Positions 26,793-38,078 of a DNA stretch of 64,000 bases are shown here, piece by piece. Under the pieces are notes generated by a model, which saw nothing but the letters and a program-made list of their open reading frames with translations, had not been told where the DNA came from and made no database searches. The DNA lies in assembly GCA_035772785.1 (NCBI GenBank), contig JAOCPU010000015.1, positions 62,001 to 126,000 on the forward strand, given 5' to 3'. A program made the translations under genes and the position numbers. This DNA is from Phlebiopsis flavidoalba. Its lineage: Eukaryota > Basidiomycota > Agaricomycetes > Polyporales > Phanerochaetaceae. Each line of letters begins with the position of its first letter. The first letter of the stretch is position 1.

Positions 26793-27424
26793 ATGTCTTC
26801 CGTTACCGTCAGCGCAGGCGACGACCCCCGCGATGCTTCGGCAGAAACCAAGATGTCTTTCCCCGAGAAGTGGAAGACTGACAATCTTGGGTGTGTACTT
26901 ATGTCTCTGTCAATGGATACAAGGGCTCATGAGGTGCCTGGTGACACAGATGCTTTGAGCGGAATGGGTACGTTTGCCGTGTCGTACTTTTGTGTGATTA
27001 TGTACTTGACGCGTGGTATCTCACAGTTCTCTTTCTCGATCGGGCCTGGCATACTCGGCCGGTCATGGTACACGCAACCGGTGCGCTCCTGCGTTGGACC
27101 TTCACCGACTCTTGCGCGCATGCTTAATTCGATGAATACCAGATACCTCGCATGGCCCAACCTTTTCCTGACTCTCTGCAGTCTCTTCAACCAACATCCA
27201 CTGCGAACAAAGGAGGGTAGCAGCAACCCCGCCAGCGCATTGATGTAAGCCTCGTCACGCACACGTAAACCTTGGTACCGCAAACTCATGTCTGCTGCAC
27301 CAACTCCCCCGCAGGGATCCCTGTGTTTCCGCCTCGTCGCATCTTACCTTCCTCTGCTCACGGTCCAGCCAGCGGGAAGAACTCTTACACAGCCGCCCCA
27401 GCCTATGCCCCTCGGTTAAGATGA
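26793..27424 (+). CDS. PAT complex subunit Asterix homologue (UPF0139 / WDR83OS family)
   Basis: Small ER membrane protein that, in animals, partners CCDC47 in the PAT intramembrane chaperone complex. The start MSSVTVSAGDDPRDASAE at 26793 is a clean ATG. The diagnostic core is YLAWPNLFLTLCSLFNQHP followed by LRTKEGSSNPASAL (27.15-27.24 kb), then VASYLPLLTVQP and a short polar tail with stop TGA at 27422-27424. Introns inferred at about 26891-26932, 26967-27026, 27068-27143 and 27246-27314; the second transmembrane segment falls in the last exon. At least one frame break follows TVQPA. The family's usual length is about 100-130 residues, which fits. Confidence 0.75.
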
Positions 27425-27565
27425 AGTATGCTCAATATATCACTCTTTCCAGTGCATGCCACGTCACAGTGTGCGTCATTATTTTCTTGCAAATTGTCAA
27501 ACATAGTGTACATGTGCGAAGGTGAGCTCATGTCCGAACCAAGGCGCGTCACGTGTACTACAGTG

Positions 27566-29891
27566 TTAGTCTGTGGGGGTGAAGTTGACACCCTGTGCCA
27601 ATGGTGCGTCGTCTGAGAAGTTGAGGGTGCACGCGCTCCAGCGTACATATTGCTTCCACGCATCTCCTCCGGACTCGCGTCCCCTACAGAGAATCGTTGA
27701 GACGACAGCAAAAAAGAAGTTGTGGGCACTAGATACCAGCCAGTGCTCTGTTGCCTCCGAACGCTGCTGGGGAATGCACCAATTTCGGCGCCGCTGGTGC
27801 CGACATTGACCTACCCATGCCATGAGACGCACATCGACGATGGACAAACCTAAACTCACATTCACGATACCGCAATCAGAGCCAGCAGGCCCAATCCACT
27901 TGTCCAACATTCCGCATATCTCTCGTCCACAGACTGCTGCTGAGACCCTGGGGTAGCACCGTTGTTCCACTCGATCGCCTGCTCGAGCTCATCAAACACG
28001 CCCACACACAAGATGGGCGCAAAACGTCTCCGTGCGCCAGATGTCGTGCTCGACGTCTGTCGACCATTGGTCCGGCACCGCAACCGTCGGCTGCACCCAG
28101 TTGCCGCCGTGCAGAGCAGTCGGGAGGTCTGCGGAAGGCGTACGGCGCTCCGTCACCGCACAGGAGCTCCGCGCCGCGGCGCGCAGACGGATCCTCGACT
28201 GCACGACGAGTAAATGCCGACGGCCGCGTGCGCGTGTGTAGAGGTCCGAGGAGCGTTGCCGCGGCAAGCGGGTCTCCGGGCATTGAGCGACTTGTAGAGT
28301 TGCGAGCAGGAAAGCGCGTGAGAGGAAGGACGGGGCGATGTCGCGGTGCAGGTAGGGCCGCCTGGTGGAGGTGCAGCGTTTGGCCTGCGGTGCCAAGTCC
28401 GCGCGCCGAAGAAGACGGCGGGTACGGCCAGGGAAAGGTCAGCGTCGGGCAATAACAATGGCGGCTGTTGAAGATAATTTTAGATGGTGGTTAGCTACAA
28501 ACACGTTCAAACCGCGATGTACATCCCGTTGTTGCCTTTGAGCATCAAGCTCCAACAGCCCCCCAACCTTGTCACAAAGCGGCCTTGGACCACATTTGAA
28601 GCGACACCTGTCGGCCTACCGGGACCCTAGGGGTCGCTTCCCCAGTGAATGAAACTGCAAAACAACGTGAGACGACGTCAAACGCGACAGTAAACAGTAC
28701 GTGGCGTACCCATGTCCACGCTTTGGCTCTCTACCACCCACCGCCTCGCCGCCATCCTTGCCACCGATGACACAAGACTGGCCGCCGCCGCCCGGAATGC
28801 CATTGCGCTCCAAAAACGCCTGAGACAAATCTTGGTTACGGCAATAGCGTGCACAGGGAGTGCTAGGGCTATGGGCTTCCAGAGTGTCGCATTTCCTGCT
28901 GCCAGCGAGAGAGCCAGGTTCCTAACGGAGGGTCAGAAAATAAAGCGCTGCTGCATGCGCAATACATACCAGCCATAGACGGCCACTGGGAAGTTGAACG
29001 CGGAAAGAACAGCGACAACACCAAGAGGATTCGGGACTGTCGTAGAGTGTTAGAGCTATACGTCTGAGAGTAATATAGCGACGCATACCTTCGAGGATGC
29101 TGTGTCCCGGTCGTTGTCTGACGCGACTACCCGACCGTTCATCATGCGCGACAGGCCGACTCCATAGTCCGCCTAGAGATACTATTCAGAGCCCTGTACA
29201 TCAACTAATGGGGTTTTACTTACAAGTGTCAACAAATTCCTGGACTTCACCAACTAGGGTGACCTTCGGTGCGGATCTTACCCCATTTCCAAGGACAAAA
29301 TGAGAGCACCGAGCTCATGGCCCTCTACATGCCATGAACTGAGAAATCCAAATGTGTGCCACGCTGAATGCAGCATACCCTTCTCACCAAGGGCCTCTCG
29401 TATTTGTCTCAATATTTCACCCCTCCGGGGAGCCGGGGACGGTCCTGAGGAACTTGTACGCTTCTCTCGACTTCTCAAGGAGGCTATCTACGTCTGCAGT
29501 TCCTGCGTGCGAAGCCTACACAGAATCCCATCAGCACCCTAGCCTCGCCACGTACTGCAACACGCACCGCCTGGACACGCGCAAGGACCTCGTCGCCCGT
29601 CGTGGGGCACACGCTCTCGAGCAACTACCTCGCCCGAGCCCGTCCACGCGCCGTCGTAACACGACCGTGGGGATGCCCTGCGCGGGCGGGGATGTCGAGC
29701 GCGTTGAGCACGCCCGCGGCGCGGGTCGACAGCGCGCGCGCGAGGCGGTGCATGGTGCGAGCCTTTTTGTCCGGCTGCGCTCCTGGAGATCATCGTCGTG
29801 GTAGGTGGTCAAGCTGGCGAGCGCGGCGTGCGGAGATGAGACGAGCGCTTCGCCCGGAGCTTGCACGCTGGGAGGGCGTGGGTAGCGTCAT
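27566..29891 (-). CDS. ALDH7-type aldehyde dehydrogenase (alpha-aminoadipic semialdehyde / antiquitin family)
   Basis: NAD-dependent oxidation of semialdehydes and other aldehydes; animal ALDH7A1 acts in lysine breakdown. Leftward I read an Arg/Ser-rich N-terminus (MTLPTPSQRASSGRSARL), ESVCPTTGDEVLARV, GEILRQIREALGEK and LGALILSLEMG (29.3 kb), LERNGIPG with VIGGKDGGEAV (28.8 kb), PDADLSLAVPAVFFGA, the active-site region GTAGQ plus RCTSTRR (Cys codon 28373-28375), GDPLAAATLLGPLHT, QGLSSSLWTRDMRNVG, WIGPAGSDCGIVNV, ESGGDAWKQYVRWSACTLN and APLAQGVNF with TAA at 27566. GTAGQ and RCTSTRR are separated by one extra base in a TTT run at 28379-28381. The LELGGNN motif near 28.54 kb is disturbed. The N-terminus could be a mitochondrial targeting signal; this is inference. 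Confidence 0.9.
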
Positions 29892-30193
29892 GTCTGAGCA
29901 CACATGAAATGTGCTCTGGTCACGCGGGTTTTTTTAATTGGGGGGAGGAATAGCCGAGGGAATAATACAGAGACAAGCGTGGAGAGAGGTCGAGATCGTG
30001 GTACTTGGCAAAGACAAGATAAGTCACAGAGACTAGAGACTAGACGCTACAGGGTGAACCTAGTATCTCGAAACAGGGAATGTGTAGGCTACATGCATAT
30101 AGACTCAGTCCCTCGAATATATACGCGAGAGCATGACGATGTTTATAGGTGCTGCAAAAAAACGACGCCGCGGGGGCGGGTCCCGACTCCATC
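29892..30193. other. Short intergenic region between ALDH7 and JIP5
   Basis: About 300 bases upstream of the ALDH gene and downstream of JIP5. No feature beyond a T run near 29.93 kb. Confidence 0.4.
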
Positions 30194-31775
30194 TCATTGC
30201 GCGCCTTCGTCTTTTTGGCTCCGCATTTTTGATAATGGATCGGTATCTTTTTTCCCTCTTTCGCTTCCTCTTTTCAACCTCAACTTCGTCATCGCTTGAA
30301 ATCCTGATTATCCTCCCCTTCTTCAGCCTTGTCTTGTGCTTCTTCGGACTGGATCCTCTGCTTCAGACTCGACGTCGGACTGTTCCTCTGTGGCGTCTTC
30401 TGGCTTTTGCACCTGGTTCGCCTCCGCCCTCATCTCCGTCCCTTCCCTCCTCGCCTTCACCCTCACAATCACTTCCTCCTGCATCTCGCTCCCTTCATCT
30501 TCAAACACCTCCTTCAAGTCCGTCATCTTCAGCACCTCATCATCGTGCCCCACACTCGCCACCCACCGTCCCCTCGCCCTCGCGTCGACCGCAATGCGCT
30601 CAATCGGGAACTCGCGTCCCGTGGTCCGCAACGACCGCCGAGCAGCTTCGTCGGCAGAATCTGCACCGCGCGCAGGAGCCCGTCCGACGAGCCCGTGAGC
30701 ACGGTTCGGTCACTGTGCGCCGGGGTAGTGCGACGGAATCGCGCACGAGCGCGTCGATCCGAGTGTGGTGGGGTGGTACCCTGGGGATGCGGTCGACCGC
30801 AGTCTCCCGTATCCCTTTTGCGCCATGGTTGAACTTTGATGGAGAGGATGCCCAGCTGCGTGCCGACAACCAGTTTTTTGGGCACTACGGGACTGTGAGC
30901 AAGGGCGAGTGCGGAAGATGGGGAACTTACCCCTTAATTGCATACAGACGGATAGTAGCTCGTCTTCTTGGTCTTCGGATTGGGCGAATGGTTCGACTTT
31001 TTTGGAGCGGACATCGATGACAGATAGAGTGCCATCTCCGCTGCGGCGTCGTGAGTTGCCTGTTTCCCCCCTCTTGCGCGAGCATGAAAGCGGACCCCTG
31101 CGTACCTGGTGCATACAAGGTGCTTCTTGTCCTCTAAACCAGAGAAAAATCTGATATGAAGTCGAAATGGTGGTGTATGCTTCATAATACTGACGCGCGT
31201 CCGGTTTTCGGGGATCCCATAGCTTCAAGAGGATGAGCAATGAATGATAACCTGGTCACACAATCTGTAACCACACAAAGTCCCTTGTGACAACTCCGTC
31301 ATCATCTCCCGTGGCTTTTTTTTTTTTCAGGAGATTCGTTTGTAGACGATGTACGCGGTTTATGGCTACACTTGCAAACACTGCCCCAGTCAGCGCGTAC
31401 TCGGTTGTAAAAGTTTTGGCGAGAGAGGACTCAACTCATGTGCCGCCTTCCGAGTCTCAATTACTCTCACCAATAGTCGGGTTCAATGGTGCTGCAAAAG
31501 TTTGAATATAATACTTTCAACACAGCGAGAGGATACTCACTACAACGCCTTCGACTTGCCAACAGCCCACAACCGCGAGCCATCCGCGCTGACCGCCAGC
31601 CCACGACAAGACCGCTTCGAGGGCTTGAGCCGAAACTTCTGCTCATGGTTCCCCTGCTCGTCGTAGCCAAACGCGCTGATTTCGCCCGTGAGCAGACCCG
31701 TGTAGACCTGGGACTACGTTCCGTGGGGTGGAAGGCAAGGTCGAATATCTGGGCGCCGACGGGTATGTCGGGCAT
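30194..31775 (-). CDS. JIP5: WD40 ribosome-biogenesis protein JIP5 (WDR55 homologue)
   Basis: Nucleolar WD40 propeller protein needed in yeast for large ribosomal subunit production. The N-terminus MPDIPVGAQIFDLAFHPTE, at a clean ATG (31773-31775), is the family signature. After one break the next frame reads on into the first blade (VYTGLLTGEISAFGYDEQG). Later blades show GDGTLSVIDVRSKKVEPFAQ near 31.0 kb and QLGILSIKV near 30.85 kb. Then come HDDEVLKMTDLKEVFEDEG, an acidic stretch and, after a further break, a Lys/Arg-rich C-terminus (KKHKTRLKKG, VEVEKRKRKREK) ending at TGA 30194-30196. If that last shift is ignored the frame stops at 30323. The acidic-then-basic tail is as expected for JIP5. 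It lies divergent from the gene starting at 34543. Confidence 0.88.
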
Positions 31776-34542
31776 GGTGGACTTTTTTGGCGCAAGATTT
31801 CTGCGTCAACGATGGGACGAAAAGACTATGGGCGTGGGGCGTGGGCGTGGGAAGAGATGCGAGATTGAGCCTATTAAGCGCTAAAGCTAGAGCTTGCGCT
31901 TGTCCCCGACCAACACTTGTTAGTGTGGTACGGCTCCAGGCCGAAACTCTGAGGTGGGTAAAGATTCGTGTGCTACTCTATCGAATCAAAGAGACGAGCT
32001 CGGTGTAGCATGTAGGGGTGTCTCACGCTTTTGTTGTAGCTATGCTAGTAGCATGGAAGCGTCTTCGGCACATGTGGCGTAAGCTACACGAGAGTTGCAC
32101 TGAAGTGCCAATGCTCCGATCTTTCTCATAGTGGGTCCACCTCGCTATACTATGTTCTTGACATATCAAATGCACGCTCACTGTATCTATTATCACGCTC
32201 AAGCATCAGTTTAAATTGTAGTAGCGAAGAACTATTACGGATGAATATTCAATTGCAACATACTCACGCTCTAGCTTCACACTGTTATGGTTTCATGCTC
32301 TATCCCGAGTCCGCCGAGGGCTTGTTAAAGTTCAAATTAATCCTACCACCCTGCGAACAGCTCTGGAACAGGACTTGAAGAAGTGCTGCTTTCCTGTCAT
32401 CAGAAGACGACGCTGGACATCAAAGCGCACGGAGTTCTTTAACAGGTTAGTAGTACTACACAACTTCGGTGAGGGTTGTCTTTACCAGTGATTGCTCCGT
32501 AAACCGGGTGGCCGTCTATATTTTTAAAAACCGACAGAACCACATCCTCGTATGTTCTGGACTGGTGTCATTGTGATTGTGCAAGTCGGGTTAGTCCAAC
32601 CCGATCACTTGGAGTGTTTTGTTAACTGTAAATAGGCAAATTACTTGTGAGTGGGTATGATGCAATAATGTGCACCTTGATGAACGCGTCTTCCTTTGAC
32701 GATGCTCTTGCTTATTCTCTTCTTTATCAGAAACTCTATGTCCATCTGCCATGGACAACTCGACAGCGCGCTTCCCCAAGGAGGAATCGACCCTGTACGC
32801 CCGTAAGGATCATCACGGATGCGAGCTCCCTCCGCACGAAGACTGTCTCCGGTCACCTGTGGAACCATCCGTCAGCTCATGACGGCACCTCGCGCCTGTA
32901 GGGAGTTCAATGAAGCTGAGCACAAGCACAAGCAGTCATCTGGTGTGTGAAAGCTCATATCGCTCGTTGATGTATGAAAGCCAACCACATGCTCCCGAGA
33001 GGTGTTCTCAAACCCAACCTCTCTCTTCTCGCTCCAAACGACCTTTGCTCTCCTTGTACTCCCATTCGCGCTAGAATGCCCACTGGCGGCCCGAGCCCGA
33101 CCTCTAGATGTGAAGGTTTCGTCTATACAAATTCAGCTCTTCGAACGAAGAGCGCGTCGAGCGCAAGCTCCGGCAACATCGCAGCGCGCAGTCATCCCCG
33201 GAGCACCCAATCCCCCATCTCCGTGGACACAGCCCGTGGGTGCGCGCGCGAGCCACAGGCTGATCATCATCGCGCGGCGCACAAGGAGCTAAATGAAAAG
33301 TCTCCCGAGTCTCGGGCGTGCACTGGGCTCCTGCCGTAACGTCGGCTGCGCGCGCAGGCCCTTGATAGGGGGCCCCAGCGCCGTCGCGGCCGTCGCGGCC
33401 CCGCGCGTTTCAGGTGTCGCGCTGTGTCGCGCCGACGCGAATGCGCACCGAGTTGCCAGACTGGCGAGGCGGGCGTGATGCGTACTCCCTGTGCTCCTGC
33501 CGGCGGGGGCGTGATCGTGTGTCCTGCAGGAGCTATTCCGTGTGTGCGTGGGAGGGAAACCCCAGGGTGTCCGTGAACCAGTCGGCCGGGCACTCACCGA
33601 AAGGGCATCCCTTGTGGGTATTTGATGGCCGTTCTGAAGGTTCGCAGCAGGCGCAGACGTAGGGTTTGACCGAGCTGGCTGTGGTCGTCTGCTGGAGTAT
33701 TATAATACGCAAATTTTTTATACCGTGTAATCCTTGGTCTTGAGATGGGTTTCTACGGTTTAGAACTCGTTGGCCTGTCGACGGCGTTCAATAGCCTCGT
33801 GTGTTTTTGCGAGGTGAAAACGGATTGACCGAAAATCATGATGGGCGCCGACGGTCTGGCCTGTGATGGTGCGTTGGAATGTTCGCCGCTGCGGGGGGCG
33901 TGGTATTTTCAGACGGTAGCCATGTCGACAGGACACACGTTTAGGCTGGCTGTTTGCACTGGCCCATGGAGATATTGGGGCGAACACATCCATGTCAAAC
34001 TCTGGATGCGCAGAGAAAGACTTTTGACCTGAAGCGAAGACAAAATTGGGGATGGTGGGGTGCGAAATGCGGGCCAATCGGGCTGGTCGCAGCGGATCTA
34101 TCGAAGATTGCTCCGATCCTGCCATTAGCGGCGAGAAGGGCGATCAAAATTTGGGGCGCAATTGTGAGAGCGCGGGCGCTTTTTGCACGGAAGCCAAAAG
34201 GCGTAAATGGGCGCGAATCTGGAGTCGAACCCGTTTACCTCTTGTCCTCTTCAGACTCGGCTCTGACTGGTTCGGTGCTGCTGGCGCGCGCACAAACGCT
34301 GGCATGAAGCTCTGAGAGACCCGCCGCTTGCATCCCTGAAACGCTTTCTTGCCTTCGGCTCGCCTGGACACTCAAAGTGACCACCACCACCACCTTCCCA
34401 TCCACCGCGCCCGCGACACTGCCCGACGCGTCCTTCAAACGAAACCGCACGCGAAACGACTCTCTTTACACCCATCTCTCCTTCCATCTCTCCCGCAACC
34501 ACGTTCATTTGACACCACCTTCACGACATCACACCTCCCGCC
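31776..34542. other. 2.8 kb without a recognisable gene
   Basis: Divergent intergenic interval between JIP5 and the gene at 34543. It has a GC-rich centre near 33.2-33.5 kb and a few open frames of 90-120 residues on both strands, none with similarity I recognise, and no repeat pair seen. It may hold long leader sequences, a noncoding RNA or a lineage-specific gene. Confidence 0.4.
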
Positions 34543-37407
34543 ATGGCTCCAGGACGGTCCTCGAGCCGTCTGCGCTCCAAGACCTCTGACATGACAGACC
34601 TCAGACGTGGCAATCCGAGCCAGCACTCGTCCGAGGTTCTTGGTGCCCCCAGTGCCCCCAATACCATCCGCCGAAGCCGTAACTCCTACGAAAAGTAGGC
34701 GTAAGCTCGCCGGATTCCTCGGTCTCAATGGAGATGAAAGAGCGGGGGTTTCGTGCACGAGCATGGCTCCCAGAGTCACAAAGAGGACGAGGACTATTAC
34801 CACCGCCGTTCCTGACGCGCTCTTGCAAAGGTACGCGCTGTTTCACGTCTCGTGTGCCGTTAGAATATGGAATCCGGCATCCTTTGTCAGGCAACATTGA
34901 AGGCTCGGTTGAGGCATTCGTTTTACCTGAAAGCCCCCTCTCGAGCCTCTCGCCACATGTGCGACAAAACTTTGTTCCTAAATGGCGTCTCTACTACCCG
35001 TCTATTCCAGCCGTCGTGACTAACGCGCATTGCTTTTCCAGCCGCATCCCCGCGCCTTCGAGCTCAGGCTCGTCCTTGCCGTCGTCGCTCCCACCCTTGA
35101 ACGTGTCTCCTCCCTCCTTTGGAGCTGCCTTCTCATCGTCCTCCACCTCGCCCTTGGATACTCGCCTTTCCACGGCGACGAACGAGAGTTCACTCTCGAA
35201 TTCGGGTCTCAGGACACAAGCGCCTGCTGTGCCCGAAAAAGCCGGGAACCTCTCCCGTCAAATCGGGGGCACTCCGTTTGTTACGCCCTCAGAAGTCCAC
35301 CTGTCGTTTGAGGTCTCGCGCCCGTTCAATTTTCACCCACAATGCCACCGCATCCAACATGGCGATGCTCAACGAGAGCAAGGCCAAGGCAAAGCCCAGT
35401 GATCACCGTATCCGCACCGCCGATCAGCGTCGCTGACGATCATGCCGAGGACTTCAAGACACCGCGAGCTGCGCCCGCACCTCCCTCGGCAAATCGTCCG
35501 CGCTCGAGCCAAGGAGCAGGCTCGGAAAACGCTGAACTTTGGTTTCGCGTCACCATGGCAAGAAGGATGAAGCTGCCAAGAAACGGCCATCGACGACTCA
35601 TATCGTGGAAGACAGGAAGAGCACGGGAAGCAAACGCGAAGTCGTCCTCGACGGCTGCCGTAGCTGCCCAGCCCAACGGCTTCTCTGAGTCCCATGTTAC
35701 CGGGCAAAGATGGAGTTTCCGATCCCGCCGCTGTCGAAAGGCAAGCAAATATCGCCGCCGCCCGAGGATGAGCTCCCAGGCAGTGCCCAAGCTTGCGGGC
35801 GCCTTGGGGGACTCCCCTACAACGCCTGTCGCGCGAGCACCGCGCGCAGCCGTCACCAGCGACACCTCCGACGGGGAACTCTCACACGCGAGCACCCGCT
35901 CCGCGCCCGTGCGTCCCACACGCCCCCCGCCTCGCTCATCATCCCGAACGGCGGCCCCAACGCCCGCCCGAGGTCCAACTCCGCGATGACCGTGACCAAA
36001 CTCCCCGCGTCACCGACCAGCCCGGCCAAGAGCGGCCTCTCGCCGCGCCTGCGCTCGATCCGCGCGTCGCGCTCGCCGTCGCCCGCTTCCCCGCCGCCCG
36101 TCACGCCGCTGCCGTCGCCTCCGCCGATCGACGCGCGACGCTCCCGACGTCCGACGCCGAGGGCTTGGGACAGAGCACCCGACACGAGCACGCGCCTCGG
36201 CGGCTGGAGCACGGACGCGAGCTCGCGCCTGGGCTCGTACGTCGGCCGCAAGAGCGCGGTGGCGTCGCGCGCGCCCGCGCGCACACCATCGTGGGCTCGA
36301 TCAGCAAGGCGCAGACGCGCTCGCAGCCCGCGCTGTCCAGCGGCGGCGGAGGAGTCGGATGTGGCGCGGTTACGGAATGCGCGGGCGGTGGTGGCGCCAG
36401 ACCGATGCCTGGCGGCGCGGTTGGCTACTAGTGGCGACGAGGGCGGGCGCGTCGCTTGGCGTGTCGCGGCCTCCCTCAGAACGGTCACGCGGCTCACAAG
36501 AGACTGCTACGCCCACAGCCCACGGGGAAAAGCCCCGACGAAAGAGGATGTGCTATCCGCCAGTCGTTGCGCACGACGCATGAGACCTTTGTCCGAGTGC
36601 TTCAGGAGAAGCATGCGGGCGGAGAAGGCGGACCTCCTCAAGCGCATTGTGACAACCTCGAGAACGCGAGGTTCGAAATCGCGACAGAGAGATTTCGCGG
36701 TTTGCGGTATATTATCTTGCATCCTACCCCACAAGGCAAGGAGCAAGTCTCGACCACCCGCGATGAGGCTGTCGGGCGACTCAGCTCTGCCTCGAAATCT
36801 TCTTACGAATATTCATCCCACACACGCTCAAGCTCCGGCGCCCGTGACGGCATGGACCAAACCTCGATCATCAACCCCAACTCGCCCGAAGAGAGCACCG
36901 AAGACGGCCTGCTCGAGCTGCAAAACGAAGTGAGCGAATTCATCGCACCATGCTAACACCCCCCGCATGGAGCCCGCACAGGCCGAACGCTTCCGGCTCG
37001 CCCAACTCGCTCTCGAGTCTGCGCCGCTGCAACACGCTGCCCGCCAAAACACGTGCGCGGCGCGGGAGCCCCGGCGGGCTGGGCATCGACCTGCCCGCGC
37101 TCTCGAGCTCGGAGTCGGACGTCTCTGGCACCGAGTCCTCTGTCGCCTCGCTCGCGACGGCCTCGACGCTCTCTGCGATCCCCGAGACCCCCGCGGGACG
37201 AGCGGGCCGCCGCACCGCGAGGAGCGCCGGCGCTCGGGCGCGTTCAAGCGCCTGTCCCCGTCGTCGGCGATCGTCCAGGCGGCGTCTTCGTATGCGAGTA
37301 ATCTCAAGCTGGGGATGTCGCCTTCGATTGGGCAGGTGCTTGATCGCCAGGAGGCGAGTATGGACGAAGCTCTGCGCAAGTTCCGCACGTTTGGCGGGGA
37401 GCACTGA
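34543..37407 (+). CDS. Hypothetical Ser/Arg/Pro-rich protein with a coiled-coil segment
   Basis: Function not recognised. Starts MAPGRSSSRLRSKTSDM at 34543 with a basic, Ser-rich N-terminus, then SRRKLAGFLGLNGDE. An intron runs about 34831-35041. Next is a long disordered region rich in Ser, Pro and Arg with PVITVSAPPISVADDHAEDF, LPASPTSPAKSGLSPRLRS and SSRLGSYVGRKSAVASRAP. Near 36.6 kb a coiled coil reads ETFVRVLQEKHA, EKADLLKRI and LENARFEIA. A further intron is likely at about 36930-36979. The C-terminal part has GIDLPALSSSESDVSGTESS, an AFKRLSPSSAIVQA stretch and YASNLKLGMSPSIGQVL, ending at TGA 37407. The ordered C-terminal 50 residues look the most conserved. Several frame breaks. The composition suggests a cytoskeletal or scaffold protein, but this is a guess. 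Confidence 0.6.
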
Positions 37408-38078
37408 GTGGCTCCCTTTTTTTTTTCTCTCTACCTAGACTTTTGATTTTTCTTTTGGTTTTTTATCGTCACGAACGACGCCGCCACACTCGTTACTGCA
37501 TTCCTCCCGTTTTTGCTTTCCGCAGGTTATCAATGTCGACAACATGACCCCTCTCGACAACCCGCCCACACACTCATTCGTTTCTTAATCTCCGGCGCCG
37601 CTTCCACCTCTCAGGTTTCTCTTCGTCTTCTCTCTGGTGCATCGTGTCTCTTTGCTCTCTTCCTCGCTGTGTCGCAGACATTCCTTCAAGTTGTTTCCCT
37701 CCGTTCTTCTCTCTGGCTCTCCCGTCGACAATGTAGCATCACACACGTTTCGTTTCTGTCCCCTCCACCCCCTCCTATTCTATAATTACGAGGTTAACTC
37801 GTCCGCGGTTCCCACGTTATTGGCGTCGTGTCGCGGTCGCTCCCCACATGTACCTAGAGTTGTACAGTGGTATCATACGGTTTCTCGATCCGCGCGGAGC
37901 GGTTTTTGGATTTCAATCACACTGGTTTTTTTTGTAATGGCCGGAATGTGGGTAAGATAAGATTTTGCCTAGGTACGGATATGTGCGTGAGGTATGAGTA
38001 CAGTGTAAATAGCATTAAGTACAGTGAATGGGCAACGTCTACGGCCACCTCCACCGAGATAGTGTAAGACACGACGCA
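37408..38078. other. 3' region shared by two convergent genes
   Basis: T-rich sequence following the stop at 37407 and preceding the minus-strand kinase's stop. Consistent with two 3' untranslated regions; no gene seen. Confidence 0.45.

Noticed and set aside
33300..33600. Open frames in both directions in the GC-rich patch
   Set aside because: GC-rich DNA gives stop-poor frames by chance. None had a plausible start, intron pattern or recognisable motif.
34208..34236. A minus-strand GGGTTCGACTCC stretch resembling a tRNA T arm
   Set aside because: The stem does not pair properly and no acceptor stem, D arm or A box could be placed around it.
35710..36933. A single 407-codon open frame on the plus strand
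   Set aside because: Only part of it (about 35.93-36.28 kb) looks like the true protein. Elsewhere it runs in the wrong frame of the same gene, where a neighbouring frame carries the coiled coil.
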